From contig NZ_LIYD01000005.1 in the NCBI RefSeq assembly GCF_001278115.1, forward strand, positions 1,910,826 to 1,974,825: DNA of 64,000 nt. Reading direction: 5' to 3'. Origin of the DNA: Flavobacterium akiainvivens (GTDB taxonomy: Bacteria; Bacteroidota; Bacteroidia; Flavobacteriales; Flavobacteriaceae). Positions 43,975-52,020 of the stretch are shown here, piece by piece (within the stretch, counting starts at the first letter, position 1; each line of letters starts with the position of its first letter). The translations under genes were made by a program, and so were the position numbers. A model generated the notes under the pieces. It had not been told where the DNA came from. It searched no databases and worked only from the letters and a program-made list of their open reading frames with translations.

Positions 43975-43982
43975 CAAATGTA
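43975..43982 (-). promoter_or_regulatory. -7 box of susC operon
   Basis: On the minus strand TACATTTG; a TTTG lies 21 nt upstream. Start predicted near 43968, giving a short ~33-nt leader. Confidence 0.6.
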
Positions 43983-44162
43983 ATTAAAGATTCCTGAATA
44001 AACCAAATATTTTTTTCATTATTTAAAAATTATTTTAAAAATAATCTGCAACCCTGCAATACTACAACGTTATCAAATAATTAATAGTTATTATATTAGT
44101 AATATGCCAATAGTTGTAAAATAGCTTTATTCTTAATAAATTGCAGCAATTTAAAATACCGG

Positions 44163-44846
44163 ATGGATAATTATAATGACCAGGTAAAAACCCTGCTTGC
44201 AGTAGACTGTATTATTTTTGGGTTTGATAAAAAACACCTGAAAATACTTTTAATAAAGCGTGATTTTGAGCCAGAAAGGGGCCGGTGGTCGCTTATGGGG
44301 GGCTTTTTGCAGCCCGAAGAAACCCTGGATGAAGCCGCTACCCGTGTACTAAACCACCTTACCGGGCTTGATAATGTATACATGGAACAGCTGCGTGCCT
44401 ACAGCGCCATAGACCGTGACCCGGTTGAACGAACGGTATCGGTATCCTACTACGCGCTTATTAATATTACGGAGGAAACAAAGCTTAACGATAACTTTTC
44501 GGCAAAATGGTTTGACATTAATGAGGCACCCGACCTTATTTTTGACCACACTAATATGATTAGCCATGCCATGAGCCGCCTGCGCCACCGTGCCGGCACC
44601 AAGCCTATTGGGTTTGAGCTGCTGCCCGAAAAGTTTACCATGAAACAGCTGCAAACCCTGTATGAAGCCATACTGGGCGAAAAGCTGGACAAACGTAATT
44701 TTATAAACAAGATTAACGGCCTTGACATACTGCTTAAAACAGATGAGAAGGACATGAAATCATCGCGCAAGGGGTCTTTTCTTTATATGTTTGATGAAGT
44801 AAAGTATAACGCCAAGGTAAGCGACGGATTTACTTTTAAGCTTTAA
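44163..44846 (+). CDS. araR: Nudix-fold arabinose regulator (AraR/NrtR type)
   Basis: 227 aa. The N-terminal Nudix fold (about 1-145) starts LLAVDCIIFGFDKKHLKILLIKR. The Nudix box GGFLQPEETLDEAATRVLNHLTG keeps the loop, but the catalytic REUxEE is RVLNHL, so hydrolase activity is not expected. Residues about 155-227 form a winged helix (EKFTMKQLQTLYEAIL, DKRNFINKIN, GRKGSFLYMFDE-like end) typical of NrtR-related repressors. Bacteroides AraR is a known Nudix-fold L-arabinose-responsive regulator. Divergent from susC, it is the only regulator in the locus; no HTCS or SusR is present. Confidence 0.88.
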   Translation: MDNYNDQVKTLLAVDCIIFGFDKKHLKILLIKRDFEPERGRWSLMGGFLQPEETLDEAATRVLNHLTGLDNVYMEQLRAYSAIDRDPVERTVSVSYYALINITEETKLNDNFSAKWFDINEAPDLIFDHTNMISHAMSRLRHRAGTKPIGFELLPEKFTMKQLQTLYEAILGEKLDKRNFINKINGLDILLKTDEKDMKSSRKGSFLYMFDEVKYNAKVSDGFTFKL

Positions 44847-44872
44847 ATTCAGAAGTTAGAAATCAGAATATA

Positions 44873-44907
44873 AAAAAAACCGGGATGTTTGCGTCCCGGT
44901 TTTTTTA
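44873..44907. terminator. bidirectional terminator between araR and S41 gene
   Basis: AACCGGGA / TCCCGGTT (44878-44901), 8-nt loop, A-run before and T-run after. Confidence 0.88.
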
Positions 44908-44921
44908 TATCATTAAATACC

Positions 44922-46343
44922 TTATCGAAGCGGCAAATTCTGCGGCAGGTTATCTATATACATTTCTGTTCCAAACTGGCGCAGCTCTTTAGCGCCTTTA
45001 AACAGTGTTGCACCGCCCTGTGCCGTACGGAAGTTGCCGTGGCGGCCATTTGCTGTTATATCGCTTATGGCGGCGGCAAAAAGCGGTTCTGATGCATTGC
45101 CCAGCTCGCCCATGTTGGTATAGTCTTCCGGCAGCTCTATGGTAGGGTCTATACCGGCGCTGTAGTCGCCAAAGCCATCGGCATTAATAGTGCGCAGTAC
45201 AATGGGCTGCATGGCATAGCGGTGTGCCGAGGTGCGGTTGCTTCTTGAAAAGTTCATAGAATCATACAACGTAACCGAACCTACGTTTTTACCGGTGGTG
45301 GTAGTGCCTATAACCACTACATCTATATAAGGTGTAAGGCAGTTTATAACCAGCTCACTGGCCGATGCCGTGCTGCCGGTAGTTAGTATGTATACCTTAT
45401 TAAGGTTAAGGCTGTTTATGGCAGTGCCGTTTATGTTATCGGTAAACAGGTTTTGCAGGTCGTTTTGGTTAAGGTGTGCCATAAGCTTGGCGTTCCACTC
45501 CTGCTGGGCAAAAAGCTGCCCGTTAAACTGCCCGGTTATCATACTGGCCAGGTAGGTGGCGGTTTGCACGCTGCCCCCGCCATTGTAGCGCAGGTCAAGC
45601 ACCAGGTCGGTCACCCCTGCCCCTTTCAGCTGGCCAAAGGCATCGTTAAGGGCGTTGTTGTAGCCGCTGTAAAAACCGTTGTACATAAGGTAGCCTATGT
45701 TGTGGCCTCCCTGGCTTACCACGCTGCCGGTATAAATAGGGTTTTCAGAATATTCAAAGCGTGTAAGGCTTACCTCCTGCCCGTTTGGCGTAAGGGTAGT
45801 ACCGTTATAATCGGCAAAATTAAGGGTGTAGGTTTCTGCCGAAAGCAGTTCCTGGTAGTTGTCAACAGTAAGGGCTGTTCCGTTTACGGCATAAAATATA
45901 TCGCCGCGGTGTATGTTTTTAGTACTGGCATCGCTGTTAGGCAAAATATAGCGCACATAGCCAAACAACGTATTAGACCCAGCAGAGGGGCGCACCAGGC
46001 CAAACTCGGCGCCGTGTATTTTGTAGGTGCCCTGTAATGCATTTTCAAGCACATTGTAGTCGCTGTACATTACGCTCCAGCGGTCTACTGTGCCACGCTG
46101 ATAGAGCAGGCTTTCAAAAAGTTCGCCGGGTGTAAAGGGCTGTATAAAGTTATTAAGCACCTCCTGGTTTGTATAGTGGTCATCGCTCAGGGCGGGTACA
46201 TCTGCCTGCCACAGGTAGTACAGGTTAAGGCCTTTCCAAATAAAATCGTTAATGGGCACGGCGGTGTCGTCCTGGTCTTCACAGCTTATAAAAGCAGCCG
46301 GAACCGCCAGTAATAACAGTATGTAAAGCGAAATCTTTTTCAT
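44922..46343 (-). CDS. S41-family C-terminal processing peptidase, lipoprotein
   Basis: 473 aa from ATG 46343 (MKKISLYILLLLAVPAAFISCE, lipoprotein signal). It has a PDZ-like part (NSDASTKNIHRGDIFYAVNGTALT) and an S41 catalytic core: DLVLDLRYNGGGSVQTATYLA, nucleophile Ser in TTGSTASASELVIN, and the Lys in TTTGKNVGSVTLYD. It acts in the periplasm on protein C-termini; the substrate is unknown. Divergent from an ECF sigma operon with 109 bp between them, a neighbourhood recurrent in flavobacteria. Confidence 0.9.
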   Translation of the reverse strand: MKKISLYILLLLAVPAAFISCEDQDDTAVPINDFIWKGLNLYYLWQADVPALSDDHYTNQEVLNNFIQPFTPGELFESLLYQRGTVDRWSVMYSDYNVLENALQGTYKIHGAEFGLVRPSAGSNTLFGYVRYILPNSDASTKNIHRGDIFYAVNGTALTVDNYQELLSAETYTLNFADYNGTTLTPNGQEVSLTRFEYSENPIYTGSVVSQGGHNIGYLMYNGFYSGYNNALNDAFGQLKGAGVTDLVLDLRYNGGGSVQTATYLASMITGQFNGQLFAQQEWNAKLMAHLNQNDLQNLFTDNINGTAINSLNLNKVYILTTGSTASASELVINCLTPYIDVVVIGTTTTGKNVGSVTLYDSMNFSRSNRTSAHRYAMQPIVLRTINADGFGDYSAGIDPTIELPEDYTNMGELGNASEPLFAAAISDITANGRHGNFRTAQGGATLFKGAKELRQFGTEMYIDNLPQNLPLR

Positions 46344-46392
46344 TGCAGTTTTTATTATCAAAACGTAAATTTAATTTTTTTACTGTTATGTT

Positions 46393-46418
46393 GTAACAAA
46401 AAAAATACTTATTCGTCT
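46393..46418 (+). promoter_or_regulatory. possible ECF-type promoter of the sigma operon
   Basis: GTAAC (AAC at 46395-46397), 16 nt, CGTCT (CGTC at 46414-46417): the ECF -35 AAC / -10 CGTC layout, about 35 nt before the sigma gene. It suggests autoregulation; inference only. Confidence 0.4.
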
Positions 46419-46452
46419 TGACTGTATAAACCAACAACAAACCACGTTAATT

Positions 46453-46968
46453 ATGAACCAGGCGGAGTTTATAAAAACAATATCGCCGTTTAAGGATAAG
46501 GTGTTCCGGCTGGCCCGCAGGCTGCTGGTTAGCACTGAGGAGGCCGAAGACGCCACCCAGGAGGTGCTGGTTAAGCTGTGGAACAGCCGCGAGAAGCTTA
46601 GTGACTATAAAAGCGTAGAGGCTCTGGCCATGACCATGACCAAGAATTACTGCCTGGACAGGCTTAAAAGCAAGCAGGCAAGCGAAATGCGTATTGTGCA
46701 CAGCAACTACTCCAGCCACGATGCAGGGTTGCAGCAACAGGCCGAAGACCGCGACAGCTGGAGCTGGGCCGAAAAAATTATGGCACAACTGCCCGAGCAG
46801 CAACGCCTGATAATGCAAATGAGGGATATAGAGCAATACGAATTTGAAGAGATTGCCAAAATAATGGATATGAACGAAACCGCAGTGCGCGTAGCTTTAT
46901 CAAGGGCACGAAAAACACTGAGGGAAGAACTTACAAAAACACACAGTTATGGAATTAAGAGAAATTGA
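46453..46968 (+). CDS. ECF RNA polymerase sigma factor
   Basis: 171 aa. Region 2 (about 15-80): VFRLARRLLVSTEEAEDATQEVLVKLWN. Region 4 (about 110-165): AQLPEQQRLIMQMRDIEQYEFEEIAKIMDMNETAVRVALSRARKTLREEL. It directs RNA polymerase to an envelope-stress-like regulon. Its last 20 nt overlap the next gene, a probable anti-sigma factor. Confidence 0.95.
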   Translation: MNQAEFIKTISPFKDKVFRLARRLLVSTEEAEDATQEVLVKLWNSREKLSDYKSVEALAMTMTKNYCLDRLKSKQASEMRIVHSNYSSHDAGLQQQAEDRDSWSWAEKIMAQLPEQQRLIMQMRDIEQYEFEEIAKIMDMNETAVRVALSRARKTLREELTKTHSYGIKRN

Positions 46969-47395
46969 AACGCTGCTGGATAAATACTTTGACGCCGAAA
47001 CCACTATAGCTGAAGAAAACACGCTTAAGGCTTACTTTGCCGCAGGCAATATAGCCCCGCACCTGGCGCAGTATGCCCCAATGTTTGGCTACTTTGCCGC
47101 ACAGCAGGAGCAGCATTTTGATAAGCCCCTGCCGCTAAAAACAAAGGTTAACTATACAAAATGGCTATCTGTAGCGGCAAGCCTGGTACTACTGTGCGGC
47201 ATGCTGGCCTGGTTTATAAACACCAACCCGCCGCAGCAACAACAGGAACTGGGCACTTATGATGACCCCGAGGTGGCCTTCAGGGAAACCCAAAAGGCAC
47301 TGGGCCTGCTGAGCAGCAAGGTTAACATGGGCGTAAAAGGGGTTAACTACCTGGGCGAGTATGAACGCGCCAAACAAACCGTATTTAAAGAATAA
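46949..47395 (+). CDS. probable anti-sigma factor
   Basis: 148 aa. It has a cytosolic N-terminus (about 1-70), one membrane helix (WLSVAASLVLLCGMLAWFI, about 72-90) and a short periplasmic tail. This layout, and overlap with the sigma gene, is that of Bacteroidetes anti-sigma factors, although a clear zinc-anti-sigma motif (HxxxCxxC) is missing. The classification rests on context and topology. Confidence 0.65.
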   Translation: MELREIETLLDKYFDAETTIAEENTLKAYFAAGNIAPHLAQYAPMFGYFAAQQEQHFDKPLPLKTKVNYTKWLSVAASLVLLCGMLAWFINTNPPQQQQELGTYDDPEVAFRETQKALGLLSSKVNMGVKGVNYLGEYERAKQTVFKE

Positions 47396-47432
47396 ACTAT
47401 AATCATCAATCAACCTTTTAAATTTAAAAATC

Positions 47433-47906
47433 ATGAAAAAATTTGTAATCACCACCGTTTTAGCCCTTGCGCCATTCTTTACTTTTGCACAAAGCGCATT
47501 TGATAAGTTTAACGATGTAGAGGGCATTGAAGCCGTAGACATTAGCGGCTCTATGTTTGACATGATAGGCGACCTGGTTAAAAAAGAAGCCGGCAGCGAG
47601 GCCGATAAGCTTAAAGACCAGATTAAAAACATAAAAAGCCTTAAACTGTATACCACCACGGTAAAAAAATACAAGAAACAACTGCGCGAAACGGCCGATG
47701 AGTACCTGAAAACCAACAAGCTTGAGCAGCTGATGAGTATTAACGAAGAGGGCTCTAAAATTAAAATCTATGTAAAGCAGGATGCCGCCACCAGCATTAT
47801 TAGCGAAGGCCTTGTGTTTATAGACGATGCTGAAGATAAAGAGCTTATGGTATTCTCCTTTACGGGCAGCCTTGACCTGGCGGCGCTTACCGAAAGCAAA
47901 AAATAA
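47433..47906 (+). CDS. DUF4252 protein (first of three)
   Basis: 157 aa with signal peptide (MKKFVITTVLALAPFFTFAQS). Mature part opens FDKFNDVEGIEAVDISGSMFDMIGDLVKKEA, then KSLKLYTTTVKKYKKQLRETADEYLKTN and IKIYVKQDAATSIISEGLVFID, the DUF4252 pattern. Exported, function unknown. Member of the sigma operon. Confidence 0.9.
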   Translation: MKKFVITTVLALAPFFTFAQSAFDKFNDVEGIEAVDISGSMFDMIGDLVKKEAGSEADKLKDQIKNIKSLKLYTTTVKKYKKQLRETADEYLKTNKLEQLMSINEEGSKIKIYVKQDAATSIISEGLVFIDDAEDKELMVFSFTGSLDLAALTESKK

Positions 47907-47950
47907 TTGTACTACTACTTATTACCCAAAGACCATAAATTTTAACTGAA

Positions 47951-48472
47951 ATGAAAAAGTTTGTAATTGCCTTACTTATTGCTATGCTGCCTGTTGCCTC
48001 TTTTGCGCAGGATGCCTTTGCAAAATTTGAAGATGTAACCGAGATAACCTCAATTATTGTAAATAAAAAGATGTTTGAGCTTATGGGCCAGGTAAAGCTT
48101 GACCCTAAAGATAAAGAGGGCCAAAAATACCTTGCGCTGGTTAAAAAGCTGGACCACCTGAGGGTGTTTACCACCAGCAGCAATAAATACTCCGGCGAGC
48201 TTAAAAATGCGGTTACGGGCTACCTTAAATCGCACCCGCTGGAAGAGCTTATGCGTGTAAACGAGGGCGGCCAGAACATTAAAATCTATATTAAAAACGG
48301 GGCTACTGCCAGCCAGGTTAAAGAGCTGCTTATGTTTATGGACGGTGGAAAAAGCGAAACCGTACTGCTATCGCTTACCGGTAATTTTGACCTGAACGAC
48401 CTGAGTGTGCTTACCGAAAAAATGGCGCTGCCGGGTGGCGAGCAACTAAAGCAGGCCGCTAAAAAACAGTAA
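47951..48472 (+). CDS. DUF4252 protein (second of three)
   Basis: 173 aa, signal peptide (MKKFVIALLIAMLPVASFAQD). FAKFEDVTEITSIIVNKKMFELMGQV, LDHLRVFTTSSNKYSGELKNAV and NIKIYIKNGATASQVKELLMFMD align with the preceding protein, so the two are tandem duplicates that have diverged. The C-terminal tail (MALPGGEQLKQAAKKQ) is extra. Confidence 0.9.
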   Translation: MKKFVIALLIAMLPVASFAQDAFAKFEDVTEITSIIVNKKMFELMGQVKLDPKDKEGQKYLALVKKLDHLRVFTTSSNKYSGELKNAVTGYLKSHPLEELMRVNEGGQNIKIYIKNGATASQVKELLMFMDGGKSETVLLSLTGNFDLNDLSVLTEKMALPGGEQLKQAAKKQ

Positions 48473-48475
48473 TAT

Positions 48476-49060
48476 ATGATACGCTTTATAATAACATCGC
48501 TGGCCGCACTGGCTGCACTGCTTATGGCATCGTGCAGTAACGAGCCCACCGTGCAAAAGTATTTTGTAGAGAAATCAGGCCAAAAGGGCTTTATGGCGGT
48601 AGATATTGCACCAAGCATTATACAAACCGAAAAGCTGAAGCTTACGCCCGAGGAAAAAACAGCCGTAAACAGCCTGCACCATATTAACGTGCTGGTGTAT
48701 AAGGCAGACTCGCTAAACCCCGGCATACTTGATAAGGAACAGGCGAGCGTAAAAAGCCTGCTGAAAACCGATAAGTATGACCAGCTGATAAAGTTTAACA
48801 GCAAGGAAGGCAGCGGCTCTATAAACACCAAGGGCGAAGGCGAACACCTGGAGGAGTTTATTATTTACCTGCATCAAAAAGATAACGGCCTGGGCCTTGT
48901 GCGCGTTACCGGAAAGGATATGACCCCGGCTAACGTAATGACCATTGCCGGGCTGATAAGCAAGGGCGGGCTCGATATGAACCAGCTTAAGCCGCTACAG
49001 CAAATGATGCAGGGTACACAAACCCAGACCCAGGCCCCTGTAACACCGGTTAAGCCGTAA
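48476..49060 (+). CDS. DUF4252 lipoprotein (third of three)
   Basis: 194 aa. It is a lipoprotein (LLMASC, Cys about 20) instead of a soluble exported form. The same core order is present: KGFMAVDIAPSIIQTEKLKL, HHINVLVYKADSLNP, FIIYLHQKDNGLGLVRVTG. The C-terminal tail is Gln/Thr/Pro-rich. Begins 3 nt after the second copy. Last gene of the sigma operon; a terminator follows. Confidence 0.88.
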   Translation: MIRFIITSLAALAALLMASCSNEPTVQKYFVEKSGQKGFMAVDIAPSIIQTEKLKLTPEEKTAVNSLHHINVLVYKADSLNPGILDKEQASVKSLLKTDKYDQLIKFNSKEGSGSINTKGEGEHLEEFIIYLHQKDNGLGLVRVTGKDMTPANVMTIAGLISKGGLDMNQLKPLQQMMQGTQTQTQAPVTPVKP

Positions 49061-49082
49061 TAAAATATTAGTTTTTTTAAAG

Positions 49083-49127
49083 GTTCCGCGGGATGCATTT
49101 TAAGGTGCTGTTCCTGCGGATTTTTTG
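49083..49127 (+). terminator. terminator of the sigma-DUF4252 operon
   Basis: TCCGCGGGA (49085-49093) / TCCTGCGGA (49112-49120), one G-U pair, 18-nt loop, then TTTTTT. Confidence 0.75.
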
Positions 49128-49128
49128 T

Positions 49129-49316
49129 TACCGAAATGAATTCCCTAACGGGAAATCTGGAATAAACATTAACAGTGCTACCGAAATTAAATCGCTACGC
49201 GATACCAATACCCTGTAGATTAAATATGCCCTTCGATTTTTCCCGTTAGGGAAAAGATTTCGGTAGGAATAAAATTAGCATCGTTGCTTTTTTGCCGTAG
49301 GCAATTAATTTCGGTT
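49129..49316. repeat. array of four REP-like units with covarying hairpins
   Basis: Each unit is head ACCGAAAT plus about three bases, followed by a hairpin. Plus strand: TTCCC-TAAC-GGGAA (49141-49154) and ATCGC-TAC-GCGAT (49191-49203). Minus strand: TTTTCCC-TAAC-GGGAAAA (49238-49255) and TTGCC-TAC-GGCAA (49292-49304). Heads point outward in inverted pairs. Stems differ yet stay paired, a sign of selection on structure. No coding potential. Confidence 0.7.
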
Positions 49317-49379
49317 CCAAAGCCAATATAAAATATCCAAAACTTCCCTACTTATCCGAAATTCAAAATTTTGCTTTTG

Positions 49380-49508
49380 CCCGTAATGGGATTTAATATT
49401 TCACACCATAGGGGCACCCGTTTGCCGGTTTTGCACAAAATGGGGTGTTTTTAGCGTAACTCAAACTCCAATTGTGAAATATTAAGCCAAAAACAGCCTT
49501 TTTTGGCT
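49380..49508. repeat. second repeat type, head TGTGAAATATTAA
   Basis: Perfect 13-bp inverted repeat TTAATATTTCACA (49393-49405) / TGTGAAATATTAA (49473-49485). The right copy is followed by a 9-bp hairpin AGCCAAAAA / TTTTTGGCT (49485-49508). The left copy, on minus, is followed by a weak CCC-ATTAC-GGG hairpin. The remainder of 49061-49602 shows no gene. Confidence 0.55.
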
Positions 49509-49602
49509 CGAAATGGATAGGCCAGACACAGCAATTCATGCCAAAAAGTGCCCTTTTTAGCAGAAAGTGAAAAATTAAACCGGTAAATCTGTAGGTTTTT
49601 AA

Positions 49603-49977
49603 TTACGAAATGACCTGGCTTTCGTGTGCGGCGATAACCTGCCAGCTGCCGGCTTCGTTCTTTTTCCATACCCGGGTGTAGCGGTGGATACCTGCAAAGG
49701 TATGTCCTGAAAATGAACCACTTATATCTACCACTACCGATACCACGGCTACATCGCCATAATCCTGTATAAACTGCGCGCCGGTTTCCAGGCTGAAAAT
49801 CTGCAAGTTACCCGAACGGTGGGTCTCCAGGTCGTCTCCTTTGGTAACCAGGTGCCCTGCATGGTTGGTAAAGATAACGCCCTCATGCAGGAGGCTGTCA
49901 AGCACGGCTACATTACTGGTCTTCATAGCCTCAATTAGCTGTGCATCAAGGGTTTCTATTTGCATTATGGTATCCAT
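49603..49977 (-). CDS. nuclear transport factor 2-like (SnoaL/DUF4440) protein
   Basis: 124 aa, cytosolic. An alpha+beta cone fold: MQIETLDAQLIEAMKTSNVAVLDSLLHEGVIF, then YGDVAVVSVVVDISGSF and YTRVWKKNEAGSWQVIAAHES, the NTF2/DUF4440 ending. No specific reaction can be assigned; members are often detoxification or ligand-binding proteins. 3 nt downstream of the glycolipid-binding gene, so they form an operon. Confidence 0.85.
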   Translation of the reverse strand: MDTIMQIETLDAQLIEAMKTSNVAVLDSLLHEGVIFTNHAGHLVTKGDDLETHRSGNLQIFSLETGAQFIQDYGDVAVVSVVVDISGSFSGHTFAGIHRYTRVWKKNEAGSWQVIAAHESQVIS

Positions 49978-49980
49978 ATC

Positions 49981-50538
49981 TTAGTGGGGAATTAGCATTT
50001 TAAACAGTTGGGGGTAGTGGGTAACAAAGCCATCGGCATCAACAGTGATATCTGCACTAAAGTTACCACCCTCATTTTCAAAGCGATACAAGCCATCGGT
50101 AAGCCGTGTGTAGCGTTGGGTGTCCTTACGCACCTCCCCGGCAAGGATGTCAAAATACAGTACTTCTACTTCCGTCTGTTGCCCATCCTGAAGCTTTAAC
50201 CCGTTAACAGCCAATGAATTGGTAAACGGCGTTAGCGAAATATCTACATAGTTACATTCGGCAAACTCAGCGCAATCGCCACCATTGTTGTCTACCCAAC
50301 CCGCTTCAGTATGCTCAAAATCAAAGTGTTGCGCTTCAGTACCTACCGTAAAACGGATGTCAATGCACTTTACAGTCCAGTTTAGTTTAAGTTCCAGCAC
50401 ATAGTCTACATATACGGCTTTGGTGCCTGCCCAGCCCTCAATCTCACTGCGCACCACAATGCCGGTATCAGTATAGTTTACTGCGCAATGTTCCTCAGTA
50501 TCAAGGTGTAACCCTTCCCAAACTATGCTCTTTTGCAT
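49981..50538 (-). CDS. putative glycolipid-binding protein (DUF1089)
   Basis: 185 aa, soluble, no signal peptide. The sequence follows the putative glycolipid-binding family: IVWEGLHLDTEEHCAVNYTDTGIVVRSEIEGW, YVLELKLNWTVKCIDIRF, GWVDNNGGDCAEFAECNYVDISLTPFTNSLAVN, and the end YRFENEGGNFSADITVDADGFVTHYPQLF. Its biochemical role is unproven. Co-transcribed with the NTF2-like gene. Confidence 0.85.
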   Translation of the reverse strand: MQKSIVWEGLHLDTEEHCAVNYTDTGIVVRSEIEGWAGTKAVYVDYVLELKLNWTVKCIDIRFTVGTEAQHFDFEHTEAGWVDNNGGDCAEFAECNYVDISLTPFTNSLAVNGLKLQDGQQTEVEVLYFDILAGEVRKDTQRYTRLTDGLYRFENEGGNFSADITVDADGFVTHYPQLFKMLIPH

Positions 50539-50688
50539 ACTGTAGCTTTTTACTGCAAGTTAAGAAATTTCTGTAATTACCTGATTTTGTTTAAGAAAGC
50601 TTTAAGCAAAAAATTAGGGTTTGTAGCTTACATTTGCGCTCCCCCAAACACAACAAACTACAAACCCTATAATACTATAAAAAACTAA

Positions 50689-51798
50689 TTATCTGGCTTT
50701 TACATAACCCACACGGGCACCTTTTTCGTTTACTAAAGCACCACCGTTGCCTACATATATCTTGGTCGACTTGTTGTCGGCAAACATAAGCGAGTACCCC
50801 TGGCGGTCGCTCTTGTAAAGGGTAGCTATAAGATATACGTTATCTCCCTCAACCTGAACGAGTTTGCCTTTATCAGTAACACAATATTTACCTTGCGGAC
50901 TCGAACTCAGGTACACGTCAGACATTACTTTATCAGTCGGCGGTTTGTTTACAACATCTTTATTATTAGACGTTTGTGTTGTAGCTACGGTGTTCCTGGC
51001 GGCAGGCTTAGGTGGTGTAGCCCTTGCGGGGGCAGGCTGGCGTTTTTGCTGGGTGGTGGTTACAACAGCGGCTGGTTTAGGCTTGGGTGCAGGAGTAGCA
51101 TTAGCCTTTGGTGTTGAAGCTTTTACAGTTGTTTGAGCAGTGGTATTGGGCTGTGTAGCCGTTGTTTTGGGTGCAGCCTGGGACTTGGGCTTGTAGGCAA
51201 CTGCAGTATTATCTGCAGAGGCGTTGTTCCAGCCTGTAGCAATATAGGCCAGCCTGTCGCCTTTTGCGGGGTGGGTGTGGCTGCCTTTAAGCGATGCTAT
51301 AATACTCATAACTACCTGAGCCTCTTCGAGTGACGCACCCATTTTACGCAGTACAAACCCGCTGAATTCATCGGCTTCAAGCTCAGTTTTAGGGCGGCTG
51401 CCCACCTGGTCGAGTGTATGCCCGTTAAGGTGGTGGCCTATTTCGTGCGCCAAAATACTAATAGCTGCCCAGCGTGTACCGCTCTGGCTTTCAATCTGCT
51501 GCATAAATTTAGGGTTGTACAGCAGGTAGCGCTTGCCTTTAATAAACACGGCAGCGGCATTTGGCACATTAGCAATACGCAGTTCAAAATTGGGCTTTAA
51601 CCCAATGACTGCCATAATGTTAGTAACAATATCCTGCGTTTCGACATCGGCATCATAAGCCGTAATGGTTCCGGTAATCTGTTCGCCATAGTAGCTACAC
51701 ATAGAGGTGTATTTGGCGTCTCCAAAGTTTTTTTGTGCAAATGCCGGCATAATACAGCACAGCATAACAGTTAAAATGCAGATTTTAAGGCTTTTCAT
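50689..51798 (-). CDS. M48-like metallopeptidase with low-complexity linker
   Basis: 369 aa from ATG 51798 (MKSLKICILTVMLCCIMPAFA, signal peptide). Zinc site HEIGHHLNGH with distal Glu in ELEADEFSGFVL. Residues about 195-300 are Ala/Pro/Thr/Lys-rich (a spacer that may span the periplasm or cell wall), then a small beta-strand C-terminal domain with two similar repeats (GKYCVTDKGKLVQVEGDNVYLIA). An exported protease of unknown substrate; monocistronic. Confidence 0.85.
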   Translation of the reverse strand: MKSLKICILTVMLCCIMPAFAQKNFGDAKYTSMCSYYGEQITGTITAYDADVETQDIVTNIMAVIGLKPNFELRIANVPNAAAVFIKGKRYLLYNPKFMQQIESQSGTRWAAISILAHEIGHHLNGHTLDQVGSRPKTELEADEFSGFVLRKMGASLEEAQVVMSIIASLKGSHTHPAKGDRLAYIATGWNNASADNTAVAYKPKSQAAPKTTATQPNTTAQTTVKASTPKANATPAPKPKPAAVVTTTQQKRQPAPARATPPKPAARNTVATTQTSNNKDVVNKPPTDKVMSDVYLSSSPQGKYCVTDKGKLVQVEGDNVYLIATLYKSDRQGYSLMFADNKSTKIYVGNGGALVNEKGARVGYVKAR

Positions 51799-51882
51799 AC
51801 AATACAAAAGGGAATTAGGTGCGTTTAAAACATAAACGCAAATGGCCTGCCAAAAAGTATTGTATTAAAGCTTTTAGGAGTG

Positions 51883-52020
51883 TTAAAGTCCTGATTTTAT
51901 GATTTCAAGCGTTTGCGCCAGCCGGTCAGCATCATATTTAAGCAATATGTGGGGAGTAATTCTTACATTCTCATGGGCAGGATAAAACAATAAATTAATA
52001 AGTACAAAATCTCTTAAACA
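51883..52020 (-). pseudogene. possible coding remnant of 45 codons
   Basis: The frame follows the stop of the DUF2007 gene and is open for 45 codons to TAA 51883. It contains LLFYPAHENVRITPHILLKYDADRLAQTLEIIKSGL, with normal-looking codons but no start codon. It resembles the tail of a larger lost gene; no family recognised. Could be chance. Confidence 0.3.

Noticed and set aside
49129..49508. CRISPR-like repeat array
   Set aside because: Units are few, lie in both orientations, have different spacing and hairpins, and no cas genes are near.
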